DNA of 64,000 nt, from NCBI GenBank assembly GCA_964645765.1, contig CAZYBE010000003.1:1-64000 (forward strand), written 5' to 3'. The position numbers and the translations under genes are program-made. Position 1 is the first letter of the stretch; every line of letters starts with the position of its first letter. The notes under the pieces are model-generated. The model saw nothing but the letters and a program-made list of their open reading frames with translations. It was not told where the DNA came from and did not search any database. The stretch comes from CAZGMN01 sp964645765. GTDB taxonomy: Bacteria; Acidobacteriota; Aminicenantia; Aminicenantales; Aminicenantaceae. Shown piece by piece: positions 1-8,480 of the stretch.

Positions 1-510
1 GGATATTTTCTTAAACGGTATTCTTGGAATATTGACGTTTCTCTTGAAGAATTCCAATTCAGATGCGCAATTTTTTTTGACTTCCTTAAGAATATAAACA
101 AGCATCTCTTCTCCAAGCTCCATGACCTCTTCCCGGGTGGCTTCTCTCACTTCCAGGTCGAGCTGGACAAATTCAATGAGATGCTTGCCGCTTTTCTGGC
201 ATTCGCAGGGCTCTATCCGGACATTTGGAGAAAAGCAGAAAATTCGCGGCAGAGAAAGGAGCGCAATCTGTTTATGAAAAATCATGCTCTTGGTGATCTG
301 ATACTTAAAGCCGTAGCATTCAATCTCTCCTCGAATCCGGTGGTCAGTTAAGGGGTCGGTTATCGGAGAGATGATAACGGGAAGAATTTCAACAAACCCC
401 TTTTGCTTCAAAAATTCCCGTGAAGAATTTAGGATTTGACTCTGAACCTTCAAGCTTCTCCTTATTTTTTCTGATTGAATAAGTCTTAAATACTCATCTA
501 TATCAAACAT
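1..510 (-). CDS. Class II aminoacyl-tRNA-synthetase-like protein, asparagine synthetase type (partial, runs off the window)
   Basis: The frame is open from an ATG at 510 to the window edge (170 codons), so the C-terminus is missing. AAAAGGAG lies just upstream of the ATG. The N-terminus goes straight into the synthetase fold: a helix, a motif-1-like stretch (FVEILPVIISP), then QITKSMIFHKQIAL and a motif-2-like RIEPCE...HLIEFVQLDLE. No N-terminal OB-fold anticodon-binding domain is present. This layout matches the AspRS/AsnRS paralogues that act as archaeal-type asparagine synthetases, forming Asn from Asp with ATP. The family assignment is by recognition; Asn synthesis as opposed to tRNA charging is inferred. 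It is the last visible gene of a minus-strand run after the ABC permeases. Confidence 0.7.
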   Translation of the reverse strand, partial: MFDIDEYLRLIQSEKIRRSLKVQSQILNSSREFLKQKGFVEILPVIISPITDPLTDHRIRGEIECYGFKYQITKSMIFHKQIALLSLPRIFCFSPNVRIEPCECQKSGKHLIEFVQLDLEVREATREEVMELGEEMLVYILKEVKKNCASELEFFKRNVNIPRIPFKKIS

Positions 511-585
511 CTTTTTTCTCCTTTTTGATAGAATCTAAAAGACTTGAGAATGAATGGGAAAATAGACGTGGAGATTTCAGGCGTT

Positions 586-604
586 TGTCCCCTAAAAGGG
601 GACA
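586..604. repeat. GGGGACA hairpin, copy 1
   Basis: Perfect 7-bp inverted repeat TGTCCCC-taaaa-GGGGACA in the 251-bp gap between the permease gene and the partial synthetase gene. It belongs to a set of similar GGGAC/GTCCC hairpins at 35744-35783, 35889-35946 and 51188-51208, all in intergenic DNA. No long T-run follows it, so it is not an obvious terminator. Confidence 0.6.
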
Positions 605-761
605 TTATTGTTGTTATTGTTGAATAAAAATGGAATAAAGGCGAAAAGAGAAGCAGCTCTGTCTTTCATATGAACTGGAGAAATTCTGCTTCTCTTCATC
701 ATTTTCTCTTCTTTTACAAAAACCTGATGAAATTGTCAAGGAGCACAGGAGAAAGGATTTG

Positions 762-2159
762 CTATCTCACATCATACCTCACGAACAAAACAAAGCTCAG
801 GAGAAAGATGACTGCAACATAAATCGCGTTGATAATCAGGTATTTGAATACAGAAGAAAGCCGGTCTGAGAAAGACATAGCCTTCTCCTCAAAAAAGGGA
901 ACGCTTTCGAAAGCCACTGGCTTTCTTGTTGTCGATACTTCCTCGAGAGGATTGTACCAATGGGGACTGTCCGGGTCCGAAGCATCAAGACTTTTAAAAA
1001 AGTTTAAAAATTGATTTTGATAGATATGCATCTCCTCCCAGACCTTTTTAAACCTGGGGTAGCCGCCTCCTATGACAGACTCGGTCATGAAATCGAAGAG
1101 ACTGATGGGCGAAATCGAAATCAACAGCCGCGTCCGTTCGAACTGACGGAACATATCTTGATAATAGGCATCGCGAATACTCTTCTCTGCGTCCAGTAGC
1201 TTCTGCATCAGGTTCGCCCGTAATCGGTGTTCCGGGGCGAAGGGATTAGATCCGTGCATCGACCAGCTCCCCTCTGGCGCGTTGCGGCCTATATCGCCTA
1301 AGACCTGCGAGATTCTCCTCTGAACGGCCTCTTCATGCTCGATGGAAAAAATTCTTTTGGCAATAAGGGTGCTTGAGTTGGGAATAACCACGGCAAAGAA
1401 AAGCCAGAAGGTTAAGGCGATGAGCAAGCTGATATTGGAATTGCGGACGAGCACCGAGGATAAAAGCCCAAATGCAGCCATGCCGGCGGCAAGCAAAAAC
1501 AAGAGAAGGATGAATCCCAGACATTCAAAAATAAGAATCGAAGAGAGCGCCACCTGGTTGGAGAAAAGGATGATCAAGACACTGATGAGGATACCAAGGA
1601 CGGCTATGATCACGGCCGAGATGACAGCGCTGATGTATTTCCCGAAAAGAAGAGTCCCCTTGGAGAACGAATTGGAGAGAGTCAAAGAAAGGGTTCGCGA
1701 TTCTTTCTCTCCAGAGATACTGTCAAAGGTTAAAATAAGGACGATAAAACTGAGTATTACGGAGACAATGAAAGACCAGTTGAGCTCCTGGAATTGATTC
1801 ATGAAAGGATTGGCGCTGCCACTGCGGTTTAGAAATGAAAAGACATTCCAGGCACTGAAGACGATGGCATTGGGAAGGTATTTTTCCTTGCAATCGGAGA
1901 TAAAAGAGTTGCTCCTTGGCCGCAGCTCATACGTTTTTTTGACCACAGCCAGCTCAGTGGCGTTGGATTTTGCTTCATCCTGTATCTGCTTGAGATACTG
2001 GGATTGATAATCTGAGTATTTTTTCAATTCGGATGAAAAACCTTTGATAAAAGAGATTGTTCCGACGATAAAAATCGTCAAGACGGCAAGGACCGAGATC
2101 TGGAAGCGGAGGCTGTACAGATTGTGCTGAATTTCACGTTTGACAATAATCCTCAGCAT
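762..2159 (-). CDS. ABC-2 type transporter permease (DUF3526-like)
   Basis: A 465-residue membrane protein. A first transmembrane segment lies near residues 20-40 and is followed by a roughly 80-residue extracytoplasmic domain. Five or so further segments fill residues 130-270, a second soluble loop follows, and the last segment sits at the C-terminus. This is the usual plan of ABC-2 permeases of the NatB/GldF/DUF3526 group. It starts 3 bp after the stop of the upstream permease, and its AGGTGAG ribosome site lies inside the last codons of that gene, so translation is coupled. Both proteins end in the same residues (RYDVR), showing they are paralogous subunits. No ATPase gene adjoins. The substrate cannot be told. 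Confidence 0.8.
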   Translation of the reverse strand: MLRIIVKREIQHNLYSLRFQISVLAVLTIFIVGTISFIKGFSSELKKYSDYQSQYLKQIQDEAKSNATELAVVKKTYELRPRSNSFISDCKEKYLPNAIVFSAWNVFSFLNRSGSANPFMNQFQELNWSFIVSVILSFIVLILTFDSISGEKESRTLSLTLSNSFSKGTLLFGKYISAVISAVIIAVLGILISVLIILFSNQVALSSILIFECLGFILLLFLLAAGMAAFGLLSSVLVRNSNISLLIALTFWLFFAVVIPNSSTLIAKRIFSIEHEEAVQRRISQVLGDIGRNAPEGSWSMHGSNPFAPEHRLRANLMQKLLDAEKSIRDAYYQDMFRQFERTRLLISISPISLFDFMTESVIGGGYPRFKKVWEEMHIYQNQFLNFFKSLDASDPDSPHWYNPLEEVSTTRKPVAFESVPFFEEKAMSFSDRLSSVFKYLIINAIYVAVIFLLSFVLFVRYDVR

Positions 2160-2162
2160 AGC

Positions 2163-3770
2163 TCACCTCACATCGTAGCGGATAAAGCCTACAAAAGACA
2201 GATAGAAGATCAGGATGCTTTCGACAATTAGCGTGCTGATATAAATTATGGAAGATTGAAGACCTGTCAAAAAATACTTCCGCTGCCATTTGAACGCAGG
2301 CACATCTGAAACATTCAGATAACCGTAATTTTCTGGTGAGGTTCCGGGAATAGGGACTTTTCCCAGTTTCTTAAAAAAGTCCCGGAAGCTTGGCTGCTTG
2401 CTCGACCATTCATCCAGGGTTTTCAGGGTCTTGAACTCGCCTCCTGTCCTCCGCTCCACAATCTGGTCTGCGGTTAAATAAGACTGAGGAGGCTCAGGAG
2501 TAAAATAGCTGAACGAGGAGAAAACGTTTTTGTTCTGAAGACAGTGAATAAATTCTTCACGGTATTGCCGTGTTCGCTCCATAAACTTCTGATGCGATTC
2601 GACATCGGTGTAGCAAATCGCTGAGCCGACCAGACGAAAGAGGGCTGTCGGAGAGACCAGGGAGATGCGCTCGGATACTTTTCTCTGGTGTTCCAGGCTG
2701 TCCAGATAAGCCCTTTCGTGAGCCCATTTCTTATCAGCATATTCGATCCTCATCGGCTCGGCATAGATGTTCAACAAACGGTCTCTCTCATAGAAAGACC
2801 GGGTGCAACCGTATTTTTCCTCACCCCCATCTACCCCGCCCATAGAAATCCATTGCATCCCCCAATCAGGCTTTTCGAGGCTCTTTTGATATTCCCGTCC
2901 TTTATCACCAAATTCCTTGTTCAAGTCATTTATGACCAGGTTCAGATTATCTCGGGATTCAACGCGGACGAATTTATCGGCAAGATAAACGGAGAGATTG
3001 GGGACGATGAAGACAAAAAATACCCAAAAGAAAAGGCAGACGACGATGCTGGAGACAGAGGACTTAAACAGGGTTGAGATGAAAAGCCCGACGAAAACAA
3101 AGACTGCTGCATAGATGAGGCTGGCAATAAAGAGAAGAACAATGCGGCTCCAATCATGTCCTGCAAATGAAATACCTGATGAGACAAGAATGATCAAAGC
3201 GCTTAAAAGGTAGCAGAAAGCCAGAATAGGAAGCAGCGTCAGAAAGACACCCATGACTTTACCCGTAAGCAACTTGGCCCGGCTCAGGGAGTTCGATAAT
3301 TGCAGCCTCAGGGTTCCATCTTCTTTTTCTCGGGTACAGATGTCATAACTGAAGATCAGAGCCAGGAGCGAGATGATGATGGCGATGATGCCGGCAAAAT
3401 CGATGGAGAAAAAGGCGTTGAGCAGGGGATTATCTCTTATTTTTGCCCGGCCTTCGGCCAGCATCGGTTTCTCGCCAAGCCAGATTTTGACCCGATTTCC
3501 CACATTTTCACTGATTCCTTTCGAGAATATGCTTAACGGCTCAGGCGGCTTGACGACTTCAGGCCTGAGCTTTGAATAGACGCGGACTGATTTAAAGGCA
3601 GTCTCTGCGCTGTCCCTGTCCATATGATAGAGCCTGACCTGGTCCTGGTAATCATCGATATTGATGAGAATGCTGAATGGAATCAAAAAAAGACAGAGCA
3701 CAAAGCCGATGATGAATCGAGCGGAAACAATATTGCCTAAGAAATCCTTCTTTGCGATATGCCAGACCAT
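2163..3770 (-). CDS. ABC-2 type transporter permease, paralogue of the downstream permease
   Basis: A 535-residue permease. The start chosen is the ATG at 3770 (MVWHIAKKDFLGN), which has GGAGAGGAG directly upstream. A longer open frame to 3893 runs through the repeat element and is not credible. A transmembrane segment near residues 20-40 is followed by an extracytoplasmic loop, a cluster of hydrophobic segments around residues 120-270, a large charged soluble domain (about 290-500) and a terminal segment ending IRYDVR. It forms a two-gene unit with the next permease, presumably a heterodimeric membrane domain. The missing ATP-binding partner is the notable feature, since the upstream neighbour is a repeat element. 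Confidence 0.78.
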   Translation of the reverse strand: MVWHIAKKDFLGNIVSARFIIGFVLCLFLIPFSILINIDDYQDQVRLYHMDRDSAETAFKSVRVYSKLRPEVVKPPEPLSIFSKGISENVGNRVKIWLGEKPMLAEGRAKIRDNPLLNAFFSIDFAGIIAIIISLLALIFSYDICTREKEDGTLRLQLSNSLSRAKLLTGKVMGVFLTLLPILAFCYLLSALIILVSSGISFAGHDWSRIVLLFIASLIYAAVFVFVGLFISTLFKSSVSSIVVCLFFWVFFVFIVPNLSVYLADKFVRVESRDNLNLVINDLNKEFGDKGREYQKSLEKPDWGMQWISMGGVDGGEEKYGCTRSFYERDRLLNIYAEPMRIEYADKKWAHERAYLDSLEHQRKVSERISLVSPTALFRLVGSAICYTDVESHQKFMERTRQYREEFIHCLQNKNVFSSFSYFTPEPPQSYLTADQIVERRTGGEFKTLKTLDEWSSKQPSFRDFFKKLGKVPIPGTSPENYGYLNVSDVPAFKWQRKYFLTGLQSSIIYISTLIVESILIFYLSFVGFIRYDVR

Positions 3771-3839
3771 TCGCTCCTCTCCGATAATAATATCATTAAT
3801 TAAAATGGTTCTCTTCCATTTTGTGCGGCTTCTATGAAT

Positions 3840-4023
3840 AGCCTGTCCGGAATGGTTTCGCTCCCAATCAGGTTTTAAACGCCGTTCCCTCACCGCCCTT
3901 CTCGGCGGCTGCGGAACTCGCTCCGCTCAAACATCCTCGCCGCCCGACTTCGTCGGGTTCCCTCGAAGAGCGGCTCGGGAAGGCTAAACCTTCAATGGTC
4001 GCTTCAGCCATCCCGGACAGGCT
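3840..4023. repeat. Foldback intergenic element, copy A (184 bp, terminal inverted repeats)
   Basis: Bounded by 16-bp inverted repeats AGCCTGTCCGGAATGG (3840-3855) and CCATCCCGGACAGGCT (4008-4023), 15 of 16 positions complementary. The interior contains CTTCTCGGCGG and the palindrome CCCGACTTCGTCGGG. The interior is shared with copies at 55254-55380 (reverse orientation) and 61875-62042. It encodes no protein and sits 70 bp upstream of the first permease start. The rest of the 3771-4466 gap holds a second repeat and a dyad (listed separately) and no credible gene. Confidence 0.85.
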
Positions 4024-4186
4024 TCTTAATGGATTCGTCACATATCCTTCACCCACACAAAATGAAAAAGACTCATTAAAATTAAATAATAAAATATGCA
4101 AATTTTATGCCAGGTTTAATTTTACTCTTTAATTTCAATTTTCCAATTAAGCTTCGATATTATTAAGCGAAATGAATCTTGACAAG

Positions 4187-4262
4187 TCGCCATGGCAAGC
4201 ATCAGAGGGAGCGTAGCCATATTTATAAATTTATTTTTCAAGGTTGCCATTCTGCTTCGTCC
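4187..4262 (+). repeat. CATGGC..GAGGGAGCG intergenic repeat, copy 1 (decayed)
   Basis: CATGGCAAGCATCAGAGGGA and the following GCGTAGCCAT match, with a few changes, the reverse complement of the element at 19966-20099 (CATGGCGAGCGACCAGAGGG, then AGCGTGGCCATC). It ends in a GGTTGCCATTCTGCTTCGTC stretch. It looks like a degenerate copy of a dispersed palindromic element. Confidence 0.55.
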
Positions 4263-4302
4263 TTCCCGATAATATTTTTTACGGACTTACCACTAGAGCT
4301 TT

Positions 4303-4322
4303 TTGTGTAACCTGTTACACAA
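4303..4322. promoter_or_regulatory. Perfect 9-bp dyad, possible operator
   Basis: TTGTGTAAC-CT-GTTACACAA is a perfect 9+2+9 inverted repeat about 145 bp upstream of the radical SAM gene at 4467. No T-tract follows it. Its symmetry and length suit a dimeric repressor site, but no regulator gene is nearby and the motif is not one I can assign. Confidence 0.4.
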
Positions 4323-4466
4323 GTCGGGTAAAATATTACTCAATGCAACCTATTTTTAAAACTGGGAATTATCTTGTATCATATAGCTTTGAACGAATCA
4401 GGTGAACAGAATGTAAGCTTAAAGCCAAAGTTAGGAAAATAATTTCATACCTGAGAGTGAACTTTC

Positions 4467-5222
4467 ATGTTGAAGATCAAAGAAATCAAGGCAAAGAGCA
4501 TCCTCAATAAATCAAAAATCTTTGACTATTGCCTCAACCCCTATACGGGCTGCCAGCATAATTGCGCATACTGTTATGCTCGCCTTTTCATGAGGCGGTA
4601 TTCCGGCCACAGTGAGCCCTGGGGAGAATTTGTCGATGTCAAAATCAATGCCCCTGAGCTCTTGAGAAAGCAGCTAAAAAGAGCAAAAAGAGGCACCGTC
4701 TGGATTTCTTCTGTCTGCGACCCCTATCAGCCCCTCGAGGCAACATACAGGCTGACCAGGCAGTGTTTGGAGGAGCTGGTGAAGAGTCAATTCCCCGTGA
4801 ATATCCAGACAAAATCAGCACTGGTTCTCCGTGACCTGGACCTCATGCTGCAGTTTGAGGAGAAAGAAGTGGGTTTCACCATTGCTACCGACGACGAGAG
4901 CGTGGCTAAGCTATTCGAGCCAAGAGCTTCGACTGTGAAGGAGCGCCTCGAGGCACTGGGCAAAATCCACTCCAAAGCAATCAAGACATTTGCCTTCATC
5001 GGCCCCCTTCTTCCAGGAAATCCAGAAAAGCTTGTCAAGCAGCTCGAAGGAAAGGCAGACAGTGTCTACATCGACAGGATGAATTATATGAGCACCGTGA
5101 GAGGATTCTATTATCGGTATGGATTCGAAGGAGCGGTAACTGAAAAATTCTTCCGTGAGCACAAGCAAAGGCTCGTCAATGAATTGAAGAAGAGGGGGAT
5201 GAGATACAAAGTCCTGTTTTGA
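4467..5222 (+). CDS. Radical SAM protein, SplB/COG1533-like
   Basis: A 251-residue radical SAM enzyme. The canonical CX3CX2C cluster motif is C29, C33, C36 within TGCQHNCAYCYAR. WISSVCDPYQPLE and TIATDDESV fit the spore-photoproduct-lyase-like (COG1533) family, which is widespread in bacteria that do not sporulate and mostly of unknown substrate. The start is the ATG at 4467, with only a weak GAGAGTGA ribosome site. It stands alone, flanked by repeat-rich DNA and a convergent gene. Photoproduct repair should not be assumed, since many family members lack that role. Confidence 0.8.
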   Translation: MLKIKEIKAKSILNKSKIFDYCLNPYTGCQHNCAYCYARLFMRRYSGHSEPWGEFVDVKINAPELLRKQLKRAKRGTVWISSVCDPYQPLEATYRLTRQCLEELVKSQFPVNIQTKSALVLRDLDLMLQFEEKEVGFTIATDDESVAKLFEPRASTVKERLEALGKIHSKAIKTFAFIGPLLPGNPEKLVKQLEGKADSVYIDRMNYMSTVRGFYYRYGFEGAVTEKFFREHKQRLVNELKKRGMRYKVLF

Positions 5223-5314
5223 GCTTTTTTAATTTCTTTTACCAGTTCGAAAATCCGTAATTATTGAGGTAGAGCTGAATATGCCTCATATTCAATAAAA
5301 TAACTTCTTTTAAC

Positions 5315-6229
5315 CTAATTTGAATTTTGCTTTTTAGTTTCCGAGTTACGCTCCCTCTGTTCGATGGTCATTTCCAGCGAATTGATCATGATGCTGTAAT
5401 TTGCCTCTAAACGCTCCTTGAAGGGACGAAGCGAGGCTTCAAGAGCAGAAGGAAGTCCATCTTGCCATGCAATTCGAACACGCTCCGATTCCATGGCTTT
5501 GACCTCAGTCTCCAGCTTTTTCCGCCATTTCGCCTGGACTCCTGACTTATCGCTCTCCACGAGTTTTCCAAGCTGATTGCGAAGCATGGGGAGAATCTGA
5601 CGGTTAACGCGCTTGAGCATAACGTCTCGGCGCATTTCAAGCCATTCTTTTCTATCGCTGTAATCTCTTCTTCCCTCAAAATCCATGAGCTGGACATCGG
5701 GGCCATCTTCAGGTGACTTCTTAAGCCATGAATAATAAGAGATAGCATAAATAAAATAATACTCGCCCATCCCCATCCCTTTATCGAGCAGAGCCTGGTT
5801 ACGGCTTTTCAATAATTCCGATATCTGGGGAACCAGGCCAAAACCGAGCCTGATCATTTTAATGACATTCTTAGACTCCTTGACTTCTATCTCATTGTCT
5901 GCCTTTCCTTTTCTGAGAGCTTCAAAAGACATTTCGAGTTTCTGGCGAGCAGGAGCAAAGGTATCCCTGACAGAAAGGAAGGCTTCTATCCGCTCAGGTT
6001 TTATCGCCCCATCAGGGTCAGGACAAAAATCCTCGATTCTCCCAAAGCGTTCAGTCAGTGTGCTCATCATGGCTTCTGTATCTCTGAATCCCTCGACCAT
6101 ATTCCTGAAAAAGAAATAGCCGCTTACGCCAAGGATAATCAGAATCAGGATAATGGCACCACAGCCGATGCCACAGCCGATAAGCCATTTTTTGCTAGTA
6201 TTACTGGACTTTGTTTCACTGGCTGACAT
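5315..6229 (-). CDS. Membrane-anchored protein of unknown function
   Basis: 304 residues. After a short Ser/Thr/Lys-rich N-terminus comes a Gly/Cys-rich hydrophobic segment (residues about 17-44, including GCGIGCGAIILI), then a long charged, mainly helical extracytoplasmic or cytoplasmic domain ending ERNSETKKQNSN. A GGAG site precedes the ATG at 6229. I do not recognise a domain. The GCGxGCG-type anchor is common in uncultured-phylum hypothetical proteins. It is the first gene after a candidate promoter at 6276-6304. Confidence 0.7.
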   Translation of the reverse strand: MSASETKSSNTSKKWLIGCGIGCGAIILILIILGVSGYFFFRNMVEGFRDTEAMMSTLTERFGRIEDFCPDPDGAIKPERIEAFLSVRDTFAPARQKLEMSFEALRKGKADNEIEVKESKNVIKMIRLGFGLVPQISELLKSRNQALLDKGMGMGEYYFIYAISYYSWLKKSPEDGPDVQLMDFEGRRDYSDRKEWLEMRRDVMLKRVNRQILPMLRNQLGKLVESDKSGVQAKWRKKLETEVKAMESERVRIAWQDGLPSALEASLRPFKERLEANYSIMINSLEMTIEQRERNSETKKQNSN

Positions 6230-6275
6230 GGAAATTCTCCATTTTTATTTTTACTTCCATTTAATAAAGCTATTA

Positions 6276-6304
6276 ATCGTATCATAGGCGAAGCCAGTGT
6301 TCAA
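6276..6304 (-). promoter_or_regulatory. Candidate sigma-70 promoter of the membrane-anchored protein gene
   Basis: On the minus strand TTGAAC, a 17-bp spacer and TACGAT with an upstream TG (extended -10). It lies about 47 bp upstream of the ATG at 6229. Spacing is ideal and the hexamers are 4/6 each. Confidence 0.35.
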
Positions 6305-6402
6305 TCTAGGTTTTCCATGCTACATACCTAAGAAGAAGCACCTAAATTCTTGCGTAACAGCGCTTCGCCCCTCGCCACGACACTTTTATTATTGCATGTA
6401 TT

Positions 6403-6528
6403 TCACTTTATCATCTCCTCGGTTTCTTTGAGAAGGAGCTTTTTACCCATTCCTCCTTCTCTCCACTTTTTGAGGGTGTCTTCGACAGCCTTCATTAAGC
6501 ATTTCAGGTCGTCGGCCGGACAATTCAT
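6403..6528 (-). CDS. Possible 41-residue small protein
   Basis: An open frame of 41 codons begins 11 bp after the amidohydrolase stop and ends in TGA at 6403. The product starts MNCPADDLKCLMKAVEDTLK and continues as a charged amphipathic helix ending KETEEMIK. The composition is protein-like (two Cys, many Lys/Glu, one Trp). The ribosome site is weak (AGAAAGTGA). It may be a small gene in the amidohydrolase transcript or chance. I know of no family. Confidence 0.3.
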   Translation of the reverse strand: MNCPADDLKCLMKAVEDTLKKWREGGMGKKLLLKETEEMIK

Positions 6529-6539
6529 AATTTCACTTT

Positions 6540-8432
6540 CTAACGAAACTCAATGTTATCGATCAAAAGGGCGAAGCCGCCTTCTTCAGTTCCTGTAAAC
6601 AGAACTCCCATCAGGCCTTTGCCGTCAAGCTGGGAGAACTCAGCCAGAGGAAAAACATATTGCTTCCACTCCGGTCCAGCGAAAAAGCTCTTCTGCAGAG
6701 GGATGTAGCCGAATCGCTGAGCATAGAGCATGATCCGGTAATTCTTCCCCTCTCCTTTCGCCCAAAAGACAATCTGCTTGAAGCGCGAAAGGTCAACAGG
6801 AACCATCGGTTTTGAGCCGGGGAAGAACATCGCACCTGCCCATTTATACATGGCTCCAGGCGCTATATTCCCTTTGACCTGCAAGGCATAAGGGCTTCCT
6901 TCAGTTCCGCCCTCTATGACTTTAACATCTGCTGTCGACTTGCCGCCGAGCATCTGGTCAGTCGAGACTTGCCAGCCAGAGCCAAAAAAGGAACTGAGCT
7001 TCCCGTCATCGAAATTACTGACCAGTCCTGATTCTCCTTCAAAGGCAGATATCTTAGGCGCAGCCGCCTTTTCAGCCAGAGCCCTATTAAAAGGAACACC
7101 TACTTTCCAGACTGCGACAATATCCCGAGTCGTGGTGATGTCAGAGGTAGGGTCTCCCTTGACAAGCAGTAAATCTGCTCGAAATCCAGGAGATATACGT
7201 CCCTGGTTCTTGAGGCTAAAGATCTTAGCCGGAACAGATGTTGCAGCTGCCAACGCTTCGGTTGGCTTAAGCCCAGCCTTGACCAGAAGCTCCAGCTCTC
7301 GATGGATACTCGCACCATGCGCTGTCCCTGGATTCGGAGAATCGGTGCCGGCCAGTAGCGGAACGCCGCCTTCCTTGAGAAGTCTGACTGCTCTCAGAGC
7401 AACATTGAAGTCATTCTTTGAACTTTGAGGGAAAGCTCGAATGAGATTGCTCTCTTCAGCTTGAAAAAGGAATGGAGCAAGGCGATTATCTTTTACAAGA
7501 GAACTGCCGCTTGCAACTCCGCAGATACTTTCCACAACGGTTAAGGTTGGAATCACAAAGGCTCTTCGCTCTAAAACTGCCTTCGTAAACTTTTTGTCCG
7601 GCATTTCATCGGCAAATATGTGGGCAAGTCCGTCCGCGCCAGCTTTCAAAGCTTCCAATGCTTCATGGAGAGTCACAGCATGAACCACGGCGAGTTTACC
7701 GCGCTTGTGAGCAGCATCAACCACAGCTTTCATCGTCTCCCAGCTAATCGTGTTTATCTTCGGGCCCCAGCTCGTGCCATCGTCATAGATAATCTTAATA
7801 TAATCCGAGCCTTCTGCGATTCGGGCGTCGACAAAATCTTGAGCCTCTTTGGGGCTGCTGACCGTAGGGATCTTGACACCATACTCAGTGCCATGCCCTC
7901 CCGGAGCTGTAATCAGGAATCCGGCTGAAAAGATATCTGCTCTTCCATAAACATAATCTTCCTTCTGCTGCTCGTACCATTGAGAAATTAATTGAGGATA
8001 AACCGTCCCCATATCGAGCTCGGTGGCAACACCAAAAAGCAGAGCGCGTTCCAAATCTCCTGGAAAGGTATGGACATGGGAATCGACCAATCCTGGAAGG
8101 AGTGTTCTCCCAAAGCCTTCGACAATCTCCGCGCCCTGAGGAATTCTGATGTCAGTTCCAACAGCAGTGATCACTCCATTGGAAAAAAGCACGCTTCCCC
8201 TTGGAATAACCTTTATGCCGTCAAAAATCCGAACATCTCTTATTGCCGTAACTCTTTCGATTTTATCATTTTTCGCCGTCTGAATTTCCTGTCTCACCCA
8301 ACCCCTGTTAGTGCCAAAGCAAACAAAGAATAAACAAAACAGTATCAGCTTTATTATGCTTATTCTTGGATTGGTTGCAGCCTTAAGAATTTTGCCCAGC
8401 GAGATTAGATTTAATATTTCTTGGATATGCAT
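6540..8432 (-). CDS. Secreted amidohydrolase with C-terminal CIA30-like domain
   Basis: 630 residues. A strong AAAGGAGGTC precedes the ATG. A hydrophobic export segment lies at about residues 26-41. The amidohydrolase fold follows, with metal-site HVH at 119-121, later VVHAVTL, GLAHIF and LLAGTDSPNPG, and a typical C-terminal GRISPGFRADLLLVKGDP. From about residue 470 a second domain resembles CIA30 (complex I intermediate-associated protein 30, galactose-binding-like), with SNFDDG, VFWAKGEG and ALLIDNIEF. Exported prolidase/imidazolonepropionase-like amidohydrolases hydrolyse cyclic amides or dipeptides, but the substrate here is unknown. The CIA30 part may bind a ligand or mediate assembly. 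Confidence 0.85.
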   Translation of the reverse strand: MHIQEILNLISLGKILKAATNPRISIIKLILFCLFFVCFGTNRGWVRQEIQTAKNDKIERVTAIRDVRIFDGIKVIPRGSVLFSNGVITAVGTDIRIPQGAEIVEGFGRTLLPGLVDSHVHTFPGDLERALLFGVATELDMGTVYPQLISQWYEQQKEDYVYGRADIFSAGFLITAPGGHGTEYGVKIPTVSSPKEAQDFVDARIAEGSDYIKIIYDDGTSWGPKINTISWETMKAVVDAAHKRGKLAVVHAVTLHEALEALKAGADGLAHIFADEMPDKKFTKAVLERRAFVIPTLTVVESICGVASGSSLVKDNRLAPFLFQAEESNLIRAFPQSSKNDFNVALRAVRLLKEGGVPLLAGTDSPNPGTAHGASIHRELELLVKAGLKPTEALAAATSVPAKIFSLKNQGRISPGFRADLLLVKGDPTSDITTTRDIVAVWKVGVPFNRALAEKAAAPKISAFEGESGLVSNFDDGKLSSFFGSGWQVSTDQMLGGKSTADVKVIEGGTEGSPYALQVKGNIAPGAMYKWAGAMFFPGSKPMVPVDLSRFKQIVFWAKGEGKNYRIMLYAQRFGYIPLQKSFFAGPEWKQYVFPLAEFSQLDGKGLMGVLFTGTEEGGFALLIDNIEFR

Positions 8433-8480
8433 TTTTGACCTCCTTTCAAATCAGTTTGCAGCGAGATAAAAAAGCTTCTA

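Noticed and set aside
3840..4023. CRISPR-like repeat array
   Set aside because: The repeats are single dispersed copies with terminal inversions, not direct repeats with regular spacers, and no cas gene is present.
3771..4101. Open frames running through the repeat upstream of the permease (including an N-terminal extension of the permease to 3893)
   Set aside because: They translate the foldback element, the encoded peptides are low-complexity Arg/Pro/Ser-rich, and the true start at 3770 has a clear GGAGAGGAG site.
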